Notes: generated by a model not told the origin, from the sequence alone. A stretch of DNA of 64,000 bases from Cruorifilaria tuberocauda (GCA_013365365.1 JABVXU010000015.1:1-64000); one strand, 5' to 3'. Shown: positions 1 to 13,350, counted from the stretch's first letter. Program-made: numbers and translations.

Positions 1-2659
1 GGTTGACCGAATAAACGATGGTGTAATAAAATAGTATCTCTCCAGCACTTTTACAACATTGATAAGGATAAGAATAAAAATGAAGGAGAAAGAGGAGAGA
101 GATAAACTTTCAGTTATTGGAGAAATGTGTCAAAGATAATTAGCAACAACAAATCCTCTTTTAGTAGGAAAAAGGAGAAGGGAAAGAGTGGAAAGATAAG
201 ATGACAAGAAGAATGATATGATGGTGATGATCATCGATTGAATAACAGAGTACTGAAATACAATAGAAAGGATTGAAAAGAGAAGCATGTTAGCAAGGTG
301 ATAGAGGAGACGAAGCAGTAGTAAACTCAGGAATTTTAAAGATAACCTTATGCTTCTTCGGCTCCTAAAAATCAATTACTTCCGAAGTTCTAGAAAGATT
401 ACAGGAAGATGTAGGGGAAGATTTTTAGAATTTTCTCAAATCACATGTCTCTTTTCTTTACAATTCCACAAACAGCAAATGGCCTTGACAAAAATGGCAG
501 TACATCGGCGATACTCAAGGTGAAGCCGCCAAAAGGATTGGAGAGAAAGAAAGAGAGAGAAAGAAAAGATATTTTGAATTAAGATTTCAATCTCTTGCAA
601 ATTCCTTCTAACTTAAGAGAATCATAGAGACGATACAATTAAATGAAATACTTATGATGCATTGTAAAATTTTAGTTCACAAGGATCAAATTATTGAGGT
701 AAAAATTGAAGGGAAGAACACCGCATACCAATAATAAATATAAAGTTTGCCTATTCATTTCATTTACTTTTTGAGTTTAATTTTAGTGTGAAGTGTTTTA
801 GAAAGTTTTTACTCTAAGTATTCCATGTGAATCAATTATCAATATGATCTGTGAAGAGTGGATTAAAATAATTATCTTTCATTAATAATTTTCATTTTAT
901 CAGTTCTATCATACAAAACTTCTGAGAATTATTAGCGATTTCTATATGTATGATAAGATAAAAAATAATTCCCTTATTCAATATTAAGTTCTGACCTGAT
1001 TGCATATGTTGTCATTATCAACCCTTGGTAATCAAATGTCCACTATCTGACCTTTTAACCACTCTGATATAAGGAATTTGCTAATTTGGGAAAAGAACTT
1101 CCAACTGAATTGTTGTTCAATTCTCTCTCCATCTACTCTCTCTTTCCATCTCTTGTTCTTTCTCTCTCTATCTGGCCCATCTTTCATTGTATAAAAAGCA
1201 AATTCAAGGATAAATCGGTTAGTGTGCACAGTGCTTGTCACTTCAACTTTATCATCATCTCAGATCGCGGAAATCGCCTGGCTCACCTTGAAAAATGCAT
1301 AAATCTGTAGTAGCTGTCGTCTTCTCTCCCTTCCCTCTTACCTGAGTCCAGCCCAAACAATGCCACCAGATAACAACGGCTACGATGGAGTTTTATGAAA
1401 ATTCCAAATTGGATGCTCGGAGGACGGTAGGGACGAATATACCTGTTCTGTTACTGTTAAGCAATGGGATCGACAAACATTAATACTAGATCTCATCTTT
1501 TTCGACAGCCACCGCAGCAGTGAAGTTTTTCAAGGGCGTTTCCGAAAATTTTCACTAACTTACAACATCGAAAGAAAGATGGAAGATGGTGTACTGACTG
1601 ATTGAGTAACAGATTGAAGAATGATCGCACCGTTATAAGTGGCAACAGTAACAATCATACTGATTCACACAACTACGATAATTTCCATTGAATCAATGGA
1701 TGCAATAATTATGCTATATTTATCTTAAAATTTCCATTCATTAAGCAAGGTATGTTTACTTCAGTAATAATAGAAGAATGCCAGTAATATTGATAATTGT
1801 AAGAAATAGAGTAAATTTCTATTTTTCTTGAATGTTCTAATGAAACAGCAATATTGAAGCATGACATCATACTACAAACTATCTAAAATTTGTAATTATT
1901 TTATGACTATCCTATCTAATTAATTGAAGTAAGAATAATGTTTAAAAATTTATGAATGCGAAAAAATAGTGTAAAAAGGGATAAAGAAATTAATTTTGGT
2001 AAAAATGAGTAAAAAAATTAAATATAAAATATATGCTCAAGATACAGTAAAGTAGTAGCATCAGAACTTTACTTTCTCCAATTCTTCTCTCTTCCCACTG
2101 TTTCTTGAATACCGCAAAATTTCTACTCAAATCAAAAATTAGCTAGAAAAATGCAAAAGTAAGCATTCAAATTTAAGAGAGATAAAAAAGAAACGAAAAT
2201 ATTGTTGTTGATTGGCGCTTAATTTTGATGGAGAATTGAAATCCCAGTTAATCCACGCTTGAATTATTTTCGAAAGGAAGACGACAAACGGACCTAATAG
2301 CCCCTAGCTTCTTCTAAAGGGATTAGTACTGGGGAACATAAATCGTACCCGACTACTGTTACTGCCAGGAGCCAAAAGATGTCATCTCTGGCTTGGATTT
2401 AAGCATCAATGGGGATAATACCAGATAAGCCTAGTTTATTTGACTGCTTAAAGAAAATAGCAAAGAATAAAGTATCTTTTAGAGCAAAAGATATTCACAA
2501 TATCTAAGAAAAATCGTTCAAGAAAAATTTATTGTATACCTTTTGAATTATGTAATAAAGTTGAATTGAATCGTCCTAGAAAAATTCGTAGATCAATTAA
2601 ATACTTTTTCAAGACATTCTATTTCAAAGATAAATTAAAATAACAAAGATATACGAAAC
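1..2659. other. AT-rich region, no confirmed gene
   Basis: No exon here could be tied to a known family. Later exons of the minus-strand DVE-1-like gene (exon at 2660-2899) should lie in this stretch or beyond the left edge, but I could not recognise a homeodomain or CUT-like segment. A plus-strand CT-rich tract at about 1121-1180 is followed by a TATA-like box near 1191. A short exon-like plus-strand stretch at 476-582 is discussed under findings. Confidence 0.4.
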
Positions 2660-2899
2660 CTTTTGAATTAACGGCCAATTGTGGCATGCCTAAAGCACTA
2701 AGCACTGTATCGACCAACTGACTGAGCAAAGTTGCACCGGAGACAATTGCGTAAGAATCGACAAGCATATGGCCATCACGTGCGCAAGTGAGGCAATGTT
2801 GTGGTCGAACTGATTCCACCACAACGCGCACCGGGAACATACTCATGTTGAGCGGGATTCTGAATCCTTTCCAGTGATTCGCAGGAAATCCAGCTCTTT
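2660..2899 (-). CDS. dve-1: Exon of a DVE-1/SATB-like transcription factor (partial)
   Basis: A single internal exon read on the minus strand. The acceptor TTCTCTAG ends at 2900 and the donor AAAAG|GTTTCG follows 2660. It starts two bases into a codon and ends one base into a codon, encoding 79 full codons. The peptide runs FPVRVVVESVRPQHC, then LLSQLVDTVLSALGM, then a segment ending NSKG. This resembles the N-terminal ULD/compass domain of SATB1 and of Drosophila defective proventriculus and C. elegans DVE-1, where a FPV-VVE strand is followed by a helix of the form LxxQLIxxALxxLGY and then AKG at a similar exon junction. Those proteins are nuclear, chromatin-associated homeodomain regulators; DVE-1 acts in the mitochondrial unfolded protein response. 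Only remembered family similarity supports this. Neither neighbouring exon was found, so start, stop and homeodomain are not documented. Confidence 0.5.
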
Positions 2900-4484
2900 C
2901 TAGAGAATTCAGATATTGAAAAAGTAAAAACTTCAGAGAGGTTCAAAAAAAAAAGTTAGGAATTATTAAGGTCTGGAGTATGATATTCGAAACTGTAATT
3001 CAGATAGCTCGATCGAAAAGTTCATTTATTGAAAAAAATGAAAGAAATAGAAGTGAAGTCATGTTTTATCTTACATTCAAAGCAATACATTTCGGGAATT
3101 TTCACTGAGATTTTTAGATCAGAACAAATCAATAACACAAGAATTCTTTTCACAATTGATTAATGTAATATTTGAAAGTTGAATTTAAGCTAATATTTTA
3201 AAATTCGATATCAACCAATGAAAAATCATTGTACAACTTACTTGTTTGAGACAATATATTTAAAGAAAGAAAGAAGAAAAGTGTCGAAATAGTTTAAAAT
3301 TTCGATCGAAGAGAAAGATAGGTTAAATAAGGACTAGAGAGTGGCGGGTTCTGTGATAATATTAGTGTCGACAACAATAAATTGATTTTAGCCCGCCTTC
3401 TAAGTTAGTTGTCCTGAAATGCATCAATTTTATGATTTGCTTTTACGGAATTCTGTAACGGACATTTAATTCGTTCATAATAACTACCAAACAGTTTCAC
3501 GTAATTGGTAAGTTATCGACAACATAAAATATGATTTCGATAGTTTCGATAATTAAAATGTTAACATAAATGGAAGAATAGAATGCGCACTCATTTTATG
3601 GAAATTTTCAACAAGCAAATTTTTTAATAGAAAAACAGATAAAAATATACTAATTTCTGATTTCTACAGCTATTTTCTACTTGTTTTTTAAGAAAATTTA
3701 GCATTTTGCATTTAGTGAGAAAAATTGGAATTCATTTCCGGAAATAGTCAAAAAGCATAAGAAAATAATATTTCACAATTACTATGTGCAATGAAAAATT
3801 TCGTTTCAGTTTTAGAAAAGACGGAAATTTATCAAACATTTCTTGGCGCTGATATATTTGTCGCTACCTATTAATTTAAAGGCATTTTTCTAGAAAAAGC
3901 TTCGATAGCAACATAAACAGATAAGTGAAGCTGACCGAATGTCAAAAAATAAATTTGATAATTGTCGAGAGGAACAATGCAATCTTGTCAATAAAAAGCC
4001 GGTGAAAAATTTCTTCATTGATTCTTCGATGGTAGAACTTAGCTGAGTTTTTCATACATGGAATTTAATTGGGCAGCATCGACCATCCGAACAGAGTTAG
4101 AAAAATTTATATTTTCAGATTCCAGTAGAATGATTATTTTGTCATGATAGGACTTTAATATAATGACATCAAAATCTCGAGAATCAGCTACTTAAGAGAA
4201 GTATTGTAAGTTTTTTTGAGGAAATCAAAGCAGAATTATTTTAGAAGTTTTAAGTAAATTTTTCTCGTGGAAATGATATTATTATTACGTAATACAGATA
4301 ACCCGCCAGATATATTCGCAGTTCACTGTTGACACTAAGAATAGGGAAGTAGGGAAAGGCTACGAGACGAAAGTGATTATTATCAAAAAAGTGATATTGG
4401 AAATTAGACAGCTGCTGCTCTGCTGCTGCTGATAAGGATGATAGTGAGGAATGGCCGAAATAAATCAATGGTTGAATTTGGAGG

Positions 4485-4508
4485 AATGAATGGATGGATG
4501 GATGGATG
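4485..4508. repeat. ATGG tetranucleotide microsatellite
   Basis: A short run of about five ATGG/TGGA units, 120 bases before the AGC repeat. It produces spurious overlapping plus-strand reading frames and has no visible function. Confidence 0.85.
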
Positions 4509-4627
4509 TATGGTATATTATCACGTTATCAGCACCTATCACAGATAAGCAAATGGAAGGGAGGAAGGAAACATCGTCACCTCACCGTCACAACCATCGT
4601 CACCGTCAGCGTCACTGTCACCATCAT

Positions 4628-4670
<43 letters not shown>
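4628..4670. repeat. AGC (CAG) trinucleotide repeat, 14 pure units
   Basis: Fourteen uninterrupted AGC units, followed to about 4704 by imperfect AGC/AGG units. Depending on frame it would read poly-Ser, poly-Ala or poly-Gln on the plus strand. The surrounding frames (4490-4804, 4494-4760) have no other protein character, so I treat it as a microsatellite rather than a coding homopolymer. Confidence 0.9.
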
Positions 4671-4671
<1 letters not shown>

Positions 4672-4799
4672 GAGCAGCAGGAGAGCAGCAGAAGAGCAGC
4701 AGGAGCTCTACCCTATCCACAGACTCCCTCCCTCTCTGCCACCCGTCGCTGACTGTCTGATTAAATCAAGGATAGATAGAAGTGGGAGCGATGCATATC

Positions 4800-4960
4800 T
4801 CTAGCACTCGAGCCATCCATTTCTCGGGACTCCGCCCTCGAGAAAGGCTTTAGACCTCGAAGATAGGAGTTGTCGACTGGGAGCCACGCCCTCGCATGCC
4901 CGAGATGGATCTATCCGCAGTTCTGAGGATACGAGCGGCTATTACAAGCTTAATAGGAGC
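4800..4960 (-). promoter_or_regulatory. GC-richer block with GC-box-like motifs
   Basis: This block is clearly richer in G and C than its surroundings. On the minus strand it holds GAGGGCGTGG and GAGGGCGGAG, both resembling Sp1/KLF-type GC boxes. It lies about 1.9 kb upstream of the DVE-1-like exon on that gene's strand, so it could mark a promoter or first exon. That is inference; no TATA box or initiator was seen. Confidence 0.25.
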
Positions 4961-5014
4961 TACCGTATCCTGGCTAATCATTGGTATCTATGTTATCTGT
5001 TTACTGTAGATTGA

Positions 5015-5032
5015 GGTTGTTGTTGTTGTTGT
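5015..5032. repeat. Short TTG trinucleotide repeat
   Basis: About five GTT units in a non-coding context. Confidence 0.7.
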
Positions 5033-8000
5033 CATTGGTGACAGCAGTGATAGTGTCATCGAATGCTCATCACATTCATCTGTGCATCTGGCTATATTCG
5101 CGTATGAATTGAGAAAATGCACCTGTTGAAATGACAGTTCATTGCAACAGTGATAACAGTTTTTGATGGCCTATGGGATGTGGACACCATTAACTATTAT
5201 CTTCTTCATCATGAATTAACCTTGTTGATCGTTGATATGCTCAGTTGAGCAGAAGAAAGTATAGTAGAAAAATAAAAATGATAAGGAAAGGTTAACAGTA
5301 AAGGTTAGCTTTCACCTGTTGTCGTGTTATGGATGGATGACATTGGTGGAGGAAGGAAGAGGAGGGAGTTGTTGTTGTGGAGAAGAAAGTGATGAGAGGA
5401 GAGCTAAGAGAAGATGAAAGAGAGGCTTCCTTCCAACACTTCAGCAACAACCAAAAAAGGTAGAGTAGCAGCAGAAGATAAGTGCGAGAGCGAGAAATGA
5501 TAACTGGTTTTAGCGGATTGGAACAAATTTCATTTCTGAAGACGATGAAAAGGAAGACGAAGAAGTGAAAATCGAAAAGGAAGTGAAGGTGAAAGCCGCT
5601 TCTTGCAGTGCGCACGCACGCAGCGACCGCTACGCACTGCCAGCAGATGATGTCGTCGGTGGTTATGATAACAATAATCTACCATAACAATTATCATTAT
5701 TGCTAACATCTCCTATCAAAACAACCATCACTTCTATCACTTACTCTATCACTATTGAAAGTGGACAGCAACACTTGCTGTTAATCATGACAACAGTGAT
5801 AATAATATCAAATGTTGATTATGGAATAAATCGTTTACTTAGTAAGCGAATTATGCTGGAAGCAAGCTGATGACAAGAGATCAAACACCATAAAATCATT
5901 TGTTCATAATAAAAAATTTTTATTAATGATGAAAAATGTGACAAATCTCCACTTAGTGACAGCTATCGTAAGAAAATGCTATAATATGACAACTTTTATC
6001 AACAAAAAAAAGAAACAATTGCAGTAAGATTAAACTTTACAAATAATCATATCATTGATAATAATACTGATCTACTAAGAGATTTTTTTGATTGGAAGAT
6101 TACCTTTGCATTTGTTTGCTTGATTGTACAATCGTTACGAATGCATGGTTTCCATGAAGAGATCATAAAACTTTCTCTTCCGCTTATACTCAGATTTATC
6201 ATCTTCATTTCCTTATCCAGTGTCCGTAGAAATAGTACTTCTAATTCTCCTCCGTACCTCTTATTATTGAGTAATAAATAATAACTGGACCGAGTCAATA
6301 TAGTCTTGTAAAAATAAAAATTTTTAAAAATAAACTATTTTATTGATACTCCAAAAAAGAATTTTCGCCAATATTCGTCAGTTTATTAATTCTTTTTTTA
6401 TTAAGAGGTTCAAAATCTGAAATAAATTAGCTACGTAACTGCAAAAGTTCAGTAACTATCGGCTTCTTGAGCCTTATCTATTGTTTTGTTGCTTTCATCG
6501 ATACCAGCTATATGTAATACCTTACGTACAGTAGTTCCCACTATTTCAAAGAAAAATCAAAGAGCTAAATTTCTATCTGTTGATCGTTGATTTTAATGGT
6601 TAATATATCAATATATTTTAGAAATCGTCTTACAAATATAAAAATGATAACACATAGCACAGTAGCTACCATTTAGTTCCTACCATACAATTTCATCCAT
6701 TTGCTGTTGAATATGCAAGAATTAGAATGTGATGATGCGAAAGACGAAAAAACTTTAGTGATAGTTCATATATCATAAAAGCTGATTGAAAAAAACGGGA
6801 AAAGAAATATAACGTAATAAATAAAAATCAAGTTTTGAGTCCAAACTAATTTGCAAGAGAAGTTTGATGATGACGACTTTGTGATAGCAACAAATCCGGA
6901 TCATGTTACTTTGAAAAAAATCATCTAATAAAAATGAGAAGAAATTTCGCTGAATTATAGCTATTTACATTGTCCTGTCCTTTTTCTCTATTAATAGCTT
7001 CTGTTATTTATAAAAAAAAAGTTATTTCAGCATCGTAATTTGGTACAGCGATTAAAAGTGTCAAAATCATCATTTGAATACTTGAAAGTCTAATGTTCGT
7101 TCAAAAACTGCTTCTTTAAAATAGGTAAAATAGTAATACCAGCGAAACATGTCAAGTTTAATCAATTAGCTATCTTCTAATTGCTTCATAACAAGATTAA
7201 GTACTTATCCATTTTACATAAGAATGACGAATTAATATCTTTATATAATTTCGCCGATTCCTTACTCATCAATTTTGAAAAGAATTGAAAATTTATGAAT
7301 ATTAGAAGGTACAAAGAAAGTGTAATTTGTAACACAGTATATACTTTTTTCTTTGCTGATACAAAGAAGAAATCTACAGAATGTGATTATTTATGCATTG
7401 CATTTGCTAATCCTATATTTTGAAGAGATTTAGCTCACTTCTTCAGTAATTGTTAAAAAGAAATAGAATGAAGATTTGGTAAAAACTAGCTTTCGCTCAT
7501 CTTTTCAGCATCAATTCATTTGTTATTCCTATTCATTATATACTATTACTATGCTAAAATTTATGAGACAAATAAATTATGCATGTCAACAACAACTCTA
7601 TAAAGTTTATGCAAGGAGAAATACTATACAGAATACCTCATGGAAAGTGAAATAGTTATGATGATTCTATCAAAATAATCAGGAATAATACAACAGCTAT
7701 AATGCTTAATTTTCAGGAATATCCTTGTTACGAGAGAGCTACCGATTCTATTTACACCTGGTAGTTACCAGGATTGAAATAGCAGTAGTAAGCAGCTTAG
7801 CGATCATAAATTAAACTAGAGGGAAGAGCTCAACGTATTGGAATTTTGATGCAATTTAATTCTTCTCCCATCCTTCTCCCCCGCCACTTCATTCTCTCCC
7901 TCCCTTCCTATAAATCCTCGAAATTCAAAACTCCACCCTTGTTTTGGCCATATTGATTACGAATGAGTGATTATACATGCATGTCTGTATATGCATATAT

Positions 8001-8061
8001 GTGTGTACAAATATGTCTGTGCATGTGTACGGATAAGTGTCTTGCTCCGGTAGTGCTTGCA

Positions 8062-8170
8062 CGATGCTGATGATGATAGTGATGATGGATGATGACAATG
8101 GTGATGATCGTGCTGATGATGATAATAGTGATGACGATTATGATAATGATGATGATGATGAAGGTGATGA
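8062..8170. repeat. Imperfect GAT-rich repeat
   Basis: A degenerate run of GAT, GAC and AAT triplets about 100 bases long. It generates a plus-strand Asp-rich frame (8037-8222) and a Met-rich frame (8089-8271). No start context, splice site or partner domain supports translation. Confidence 0.75.
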
Positions 8171-11100
8171 ATATATCAGGGAAAGAAAAGCAGTTATTGA
8201 TGCTGATATGGAGAAAAAGTAGTGGAGAGAAATGGCAATGCCTAAAAGCTTCTCCAAAAGTAAACAGTTGATTGGAAAGAACTGCTTCCTATCACAAGCT
8301 GATCATTATATACCATACACATGCTTATCTCTCAATCTATCCTATAATATTTCTGGAATAGAAGAAATTCTTCTGAGCTTAGATTTCGATCATTATAAAA
8401 TTACAATAATTATTTCCATGCTTAATTTAAAAAGATGTATCAAATATATATACTTTGTAGAGATAAAGTTCCTATCTCTTCATTTTTTATTTTGAAATTA
8501 TAGAATAGTTCTATTATACACATATCCTGCCTTCTCAATCATTTTCATCGAAATTAAATTAACTCAAAATAAATGACTGAAAAGGGAAAGCCAGATGGAT
8601 GAGAATAAATAAACTAATAAAAAGGTGGCAACTTTTTTAAATCATTACTCAAATATAAAGGATAGCATAAAAAATAGAAAGAAATCGACGAAAAAGAAAA
8701 TGAGAAAAGGTAACAGAAGATTGTGATAGAAACAGAATGAGAGATATAAATAAATTCAAATGCTTTATCACAGTGAAGCGTTCCAAATGTAAACATCATT
8801 TACATGATGGAGCTTATTTTGTTACTTACAATGTTATAAGATTTAGTCAGTTAATTAGCCGAAAAGTTAATTAATTAAATTCTCCGTTGCTACTTCTATA
8901 ATGGAACAAAATAACAACTGTTAGGAAATGATATATTAATCATTCTTGCGCAATAGATAATTCTTGTTCGCCAACTGATCGGAAAGCTAATAATTAGCGC
9001 GTGGAAACGAAGAAGAAACTGGGAAGAGTTGTGGAGCGCATTATTTAACGCATACTGAGATGCTTGTTTAAAAATATTGGAGAATTCGAAATAAAAGATG
9101 ATGAAATGAAATATAATAACAAAAACAGATCAAAAAGAGAAAGTAACAAAAGAATAGAGAGATAAAGTTAAAATCAAAGGTGGCAACAACTTCTCTGATG
9201 AACCTTCGAGCTTCATTGTTTAGATAGATACCTTCGGGGTAAATTTTAATCTGTCCTTAACAGATGATGGAAAGTGGAAATTGTGCAGTAGAGATGGAAT
9301 GTAGCAATGGAAGAGAAAACTCGTTCATCCGGTCTTTGCTGAAATTTCACTTCTTTTTTTTTAAAAATTTAGCCTCTAGCATCAATCTATAGACTATTTC
9401 TCATTTATTTCCTCTCTTTGCAGTAATGATCGGCGAATTTAATGTCTGAAAAAGGGTAATCAGTAGTAGTTGATAGTGTAGTAGTGAAGAAGAGTCTCAT
9501 TTATTTGACAGCAAAATAAAGTGAAATGATATCGGTAGCTATATATTATGCCAAAAAAGGAAAAAAAGACGATTAAAATGCTGTGGTAGTGAAAAAAAGA
9601 CAGTACAATTTATCAGCCTAAGAATTTAAATCACTGTTTTGGAAGATAGGACAAGATGGAGCTGTTTACAACCTGGAATCTGTCACCCATTACCTGTCTT
9701 CTTCTTTCCTGATCCTCCTGTTAACTGATGTTATTTGATGATTGCACACATAAACACACACATAGACACGCACTCATTTACATTTCCTACTCTTCATCCA
9801 ATTTCTAGAATGCAGGTTAAGGGAAGGTAGGAAGGGAGCATTGGCAGGGAGAACATGCTTCCATTCTGCTATGCTTTTAAATTTGAAAATGCAAGGAATT
9901 TCACGATGCCAACACTTCCGAGGGTAAGTTTTTAGTGTTGCCTCCACTCCTATTAATATTCCGATTTCCAGTTTTCATGTGCAATTTTTGATTTCTAAAG
10001 AATAGCTTATTGCGTGTTACAATTTGTGGTACAAGGAAACGTATCAGCGAAATTGCTTGATCATTAATGAAAACGTTTACGTCCGTGTAAAGGAAAGTTT
10101 TTGAGGAAGAATGCAAAAGCAAACAAATGATATTATTTAGAAAAGAGAAGGTTAGGGAGTCGAAGTTCATCCATCCTTTTTTGAACTTCATCATTACGAT
10201 TAATGAAGTCGTTATCAACCAATTAATATTCAAAATTGGAATTGAGCGATCGATAGTGATTAAAATGATAAGCACTTTTTGCTTCAGATCGATTGGTGGA
10301 TTATACAAACCGGTTATCGGTTATCTTTCGTTTCACCTTTTAAAGCAAATATTAAGAAAAAGTGAAAGGCGAAGAAGAGAGATGAGGTTGAACTATTTTC
10401 TGATGCTGCTTAAATGGCAGTTATTTTCAGGAGTTCAAATAAAGTGGAAATTCATAATATGGTGGAAGATGAAAGGAAGAATAGTCTGTAATTGAAAGAC
10501 GTTGGACTTACATTTCTTTTAATTCATATTATGTTACAGTTCCTAATAGGAGTTAGTTTGCGAAGCATTACAGTCGCAAGTAGAAATTCTGTATTAGCAG
10601 AATCCTTTATTTTCCAGCTATCATCGCAAAGTAAAGTAATCGTCGAATGAAATGAGTGTTGTTGCATGGCAACATTATCACATATCTAAAATCTTCAAAT
10701 CTACAACAAAATTAACTAATTTTTCATGGTCTACTAATTAAATATAGGCTTTAAAAAGCAAAATAATATTTTACTTCCTTTACAATTAATTTTTACTACC
10801 GCAATCTTTCAAACGAAGAAACTAAAAGTAAAATGGAATAGGTAATTATTCTTAAGTATCTATTTAACATTAAAATAAAGTTAATTTTTACTATTTTACA
10901 TTCATCTGCAAGATTTAAAAAAGGCACGATAGTCACTAATCGGAAATGCCAACTTATTTTAAATTAACAAAAAACTGATTCTGATAATCGACGAGTGAGC
11001 AGAAAAAATTAGAGTAGATACTCAAGGATAGAAAAATCGCCGCTTTGAAGGCAAAATCTCACGATGCAAATATAAAAACGATAGCGATATTTTTCCTTAA

Positions 11101-12951
11101 TCGAAAATTGCTAATTTTCTTTTCAGCTTTTTCCATCCGATATAATTTAATTCGTTAATCACAATTTAATCGCTCGAGATGCAATTGTTACATGAGCATA
11201 TTACTTTAATTTGAAAATAATTTGCTCAAAAAGAAGAAAATAACAATCAAAGCTTTTGTTAAGTAAAATTAAAACGATGAGGGCAATTATGGCTTCGTAA
11301 GTTTGCGCCTCAAAGTTTTGAAAAACTTTGCTTGTCATTGGAAAAAGCTCAAGGATTAAATCTGCATATCATTGGCTACGATACGTGTGTGTGTATGCCT
11401 AAATGCTTTAAGGAAAAAGAAGCTTTGTTAGATTGCCTCTCTCGATTGAGAATATAAACGATTTTGCATTATGTCAAAGGATTGAAAGTTAAGGCTAAAG
11501 AAACGAAAGAATAGCTTTATAGCTTCGTGGCTTTTCAAGATTCTGTCCATTTCTAATTTTGAAAAAATAAAAAGGAAGGAAAGAAAGTTTTTTGATGATT
11601 TTTGTTTTTTTGATTTCGTTAGATCGATTCAATCGGTAAATCAAAAATTCTTTCGATGAATTTGAACTATTTATATGAGAAATGAAGCAACTGCTAATAA
11701 CATGCAGACTCATGAAATGAAATCTATTTAAAAGTCTCCGGAAATCTAGCTCAACACTTAATTAGCTAAGGGTAAGCCTGAAAGACCATAACATGTTCTT
11801 TGCCTTACTTCTCTTTACCGTATCCAAATTCAACTATCTCGGCTTTTGTTATTGATGATGATTTTGTGAATTGGGACGGAGTGCTAGGAAATTTCCGCAA
11901 TCCCTCTTAGTCTAACAAAGGAGATTGCTTTCGTCTCAAGACCAAGACTAAAACTCGATTTTCTCTTTAATCGTCGCCAACAATAACAACCAGCACTGCC
12001 ATCCATCATTGTTTCCCTGTCTATCAAATCCAAATGATAATCCCGTTAATTAGCTTTTTATGTCCCTTTTTGCTACTCTTTGCTTATTGGTGACTACCAC
12101 TGGAAATTAACAAAATTATTTCTCTAATGTATACAATAAGAATTTCAAGTTTAATTTCCCGTTTAAATAAATCAATTATATTCTATTTTACCCTGTAATA
12201 TGAAGTATATATATCACATATGCACATATTCTAATCGAATAATTTTTATCTTCTTTTAACAGACTCATTTAAAATTATTGACTGTTTTTGTTATACATCT
12301 TTAGGCTGTATGTAACAATACATAAATATTAGAGAGTTACCAATCATTTCGTTGATCGATTTTGGATCATGAGAATATGTAACCACTTCTATCGCTTCTA
12401 CTTATACACGATTATGCTAAATTAATTTATTCCCAATTAAATTTATGGATTATTTTATCATAATATCAGGCACTGATTGTTGTTCGTACATCATCTCTTT
12501 ATTTATGGAATGCCTACTACCGCCCAGTTGATCTAAACAATGCTAGCAATGCTTTATCCTTAACACGAACTCATTTCTCACTTATGTTCTCTCTCTCCCT
12601 CTCAATGATCCTATGAACATCTCAAAGGATTACCACTCATTCTTTTCATTATGCAAAATCCAAAGATGCTTCAGTGAGACTGTAGTATACAGTTTGCCAT
12701 ACTGTTACAGCTGTGCATGACAACTATTTAAATTCTTTTGAAGATATCGAAGCAATGCCACGAATTCCATACATGGAATATGCCTTCCCTTAATCTTCAA
12801 AATTTCTTAATTAGAGATTAGCTAGAGTAAGCGGAAGGTTGACTACTTCGACACCAAAATTTTTTCATGAATCTTGAAGCACCACTGCAAATTAATTCAT
12901 CAGTTGAACCACAATGTGATAAAAATCATCATGCCATATTTATGAGTTCTT

Positions 12952-12977
12952 TGGTGTGTTGTGTGTGTGTGTGTGCA

Positions 12978-13026
<49 letters not shown>
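12952..13026. repeat. TG/GT dinucleotide microsatellite
   Basis: A long TG run with a few CA and CG interruptions, followed by TATATG-type variants to about 13065. The Cys/Val-rich plus frames and the Thr/His-rich minus frame over it are products of the repeat. Confidence 0.95.
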
Positions 13027-13027
<1 letters not shown>

Positions 13028-13086
13028 GTATATGTGTTGTATATGTATGTGTATGTGCATGCGTAATTGTATGGAATTCAATCTTC

Positions 13087-13179
13087 GCTGTACTTTGGGG
13101 ATTCATAAATGAAATTGAACTTTTTCACGCTACTCACCGATATTTCCCAAATGTTTGTGATTCGAATCGAGAGCTGTAG
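13087..13179. repeat. Duplicated 95-bp element, copy 1
   Basis: This segment recurs in the same orientation at 18352-18447. Forty-five bases (13107-13151 versus 18372-18416) appear identical, and the flanks are mostly conserved with small indels. On the minus strand it reads as a mini-exon: CTACAG acceptor, 36 bases (13138-13173), then the strong donor G|GTGAGT. The 36 bases are open in phase 0. The presence of splice signals suggests it derives from an exon and its borders rather than from a transposon. Confidence 0.85.
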
Positions 13180-13350
13180 GACGACGAATTTCTGTAATGA
13201 ATCATTAAACAATAGCTAGCAACTAGTCTTTCTAGGAGAATGAAACAAACAGCCTTCAGGTTTCGCATTCTCAATTACCCCCTAAAGAGGACGATAACAT
13301 CGCTGTCTTACGATCCTTCTCCTAAATGTAACTTTCACCTGCTCCTGTCC

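Noticed and set aside
4490..4804. 104-codon plus frame with poly-Ser and His/Arg stretches
   Set aside because: It is a by-product of the ATGG and AGC repeats; a second overlapping frame of similar length exists and there is no other protein character.
8037..8271. Asp-rich and Met-rich plus frames
   Set aside because: Direct products of an imperfect GAT repeat.
9901..10495. 135-codon minus frame and 122-codon plus frame overlapping in antisense
   Set aside because: No motif, signal peptide or splice context. Chance frames of this length are plausible in 64 kb.
12867..13179. Cys/Val-rich plus frames and a Thr/His-rich minus frame over the TG repeat
   Set aside because: Translation of a dinucleotide microsatellite.
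13087..13179. tRNA gene suggested by a TTCGAATC core
   Set aside because: No paired T-arm, acceptor stem or anticodon arm can be drawn around it.
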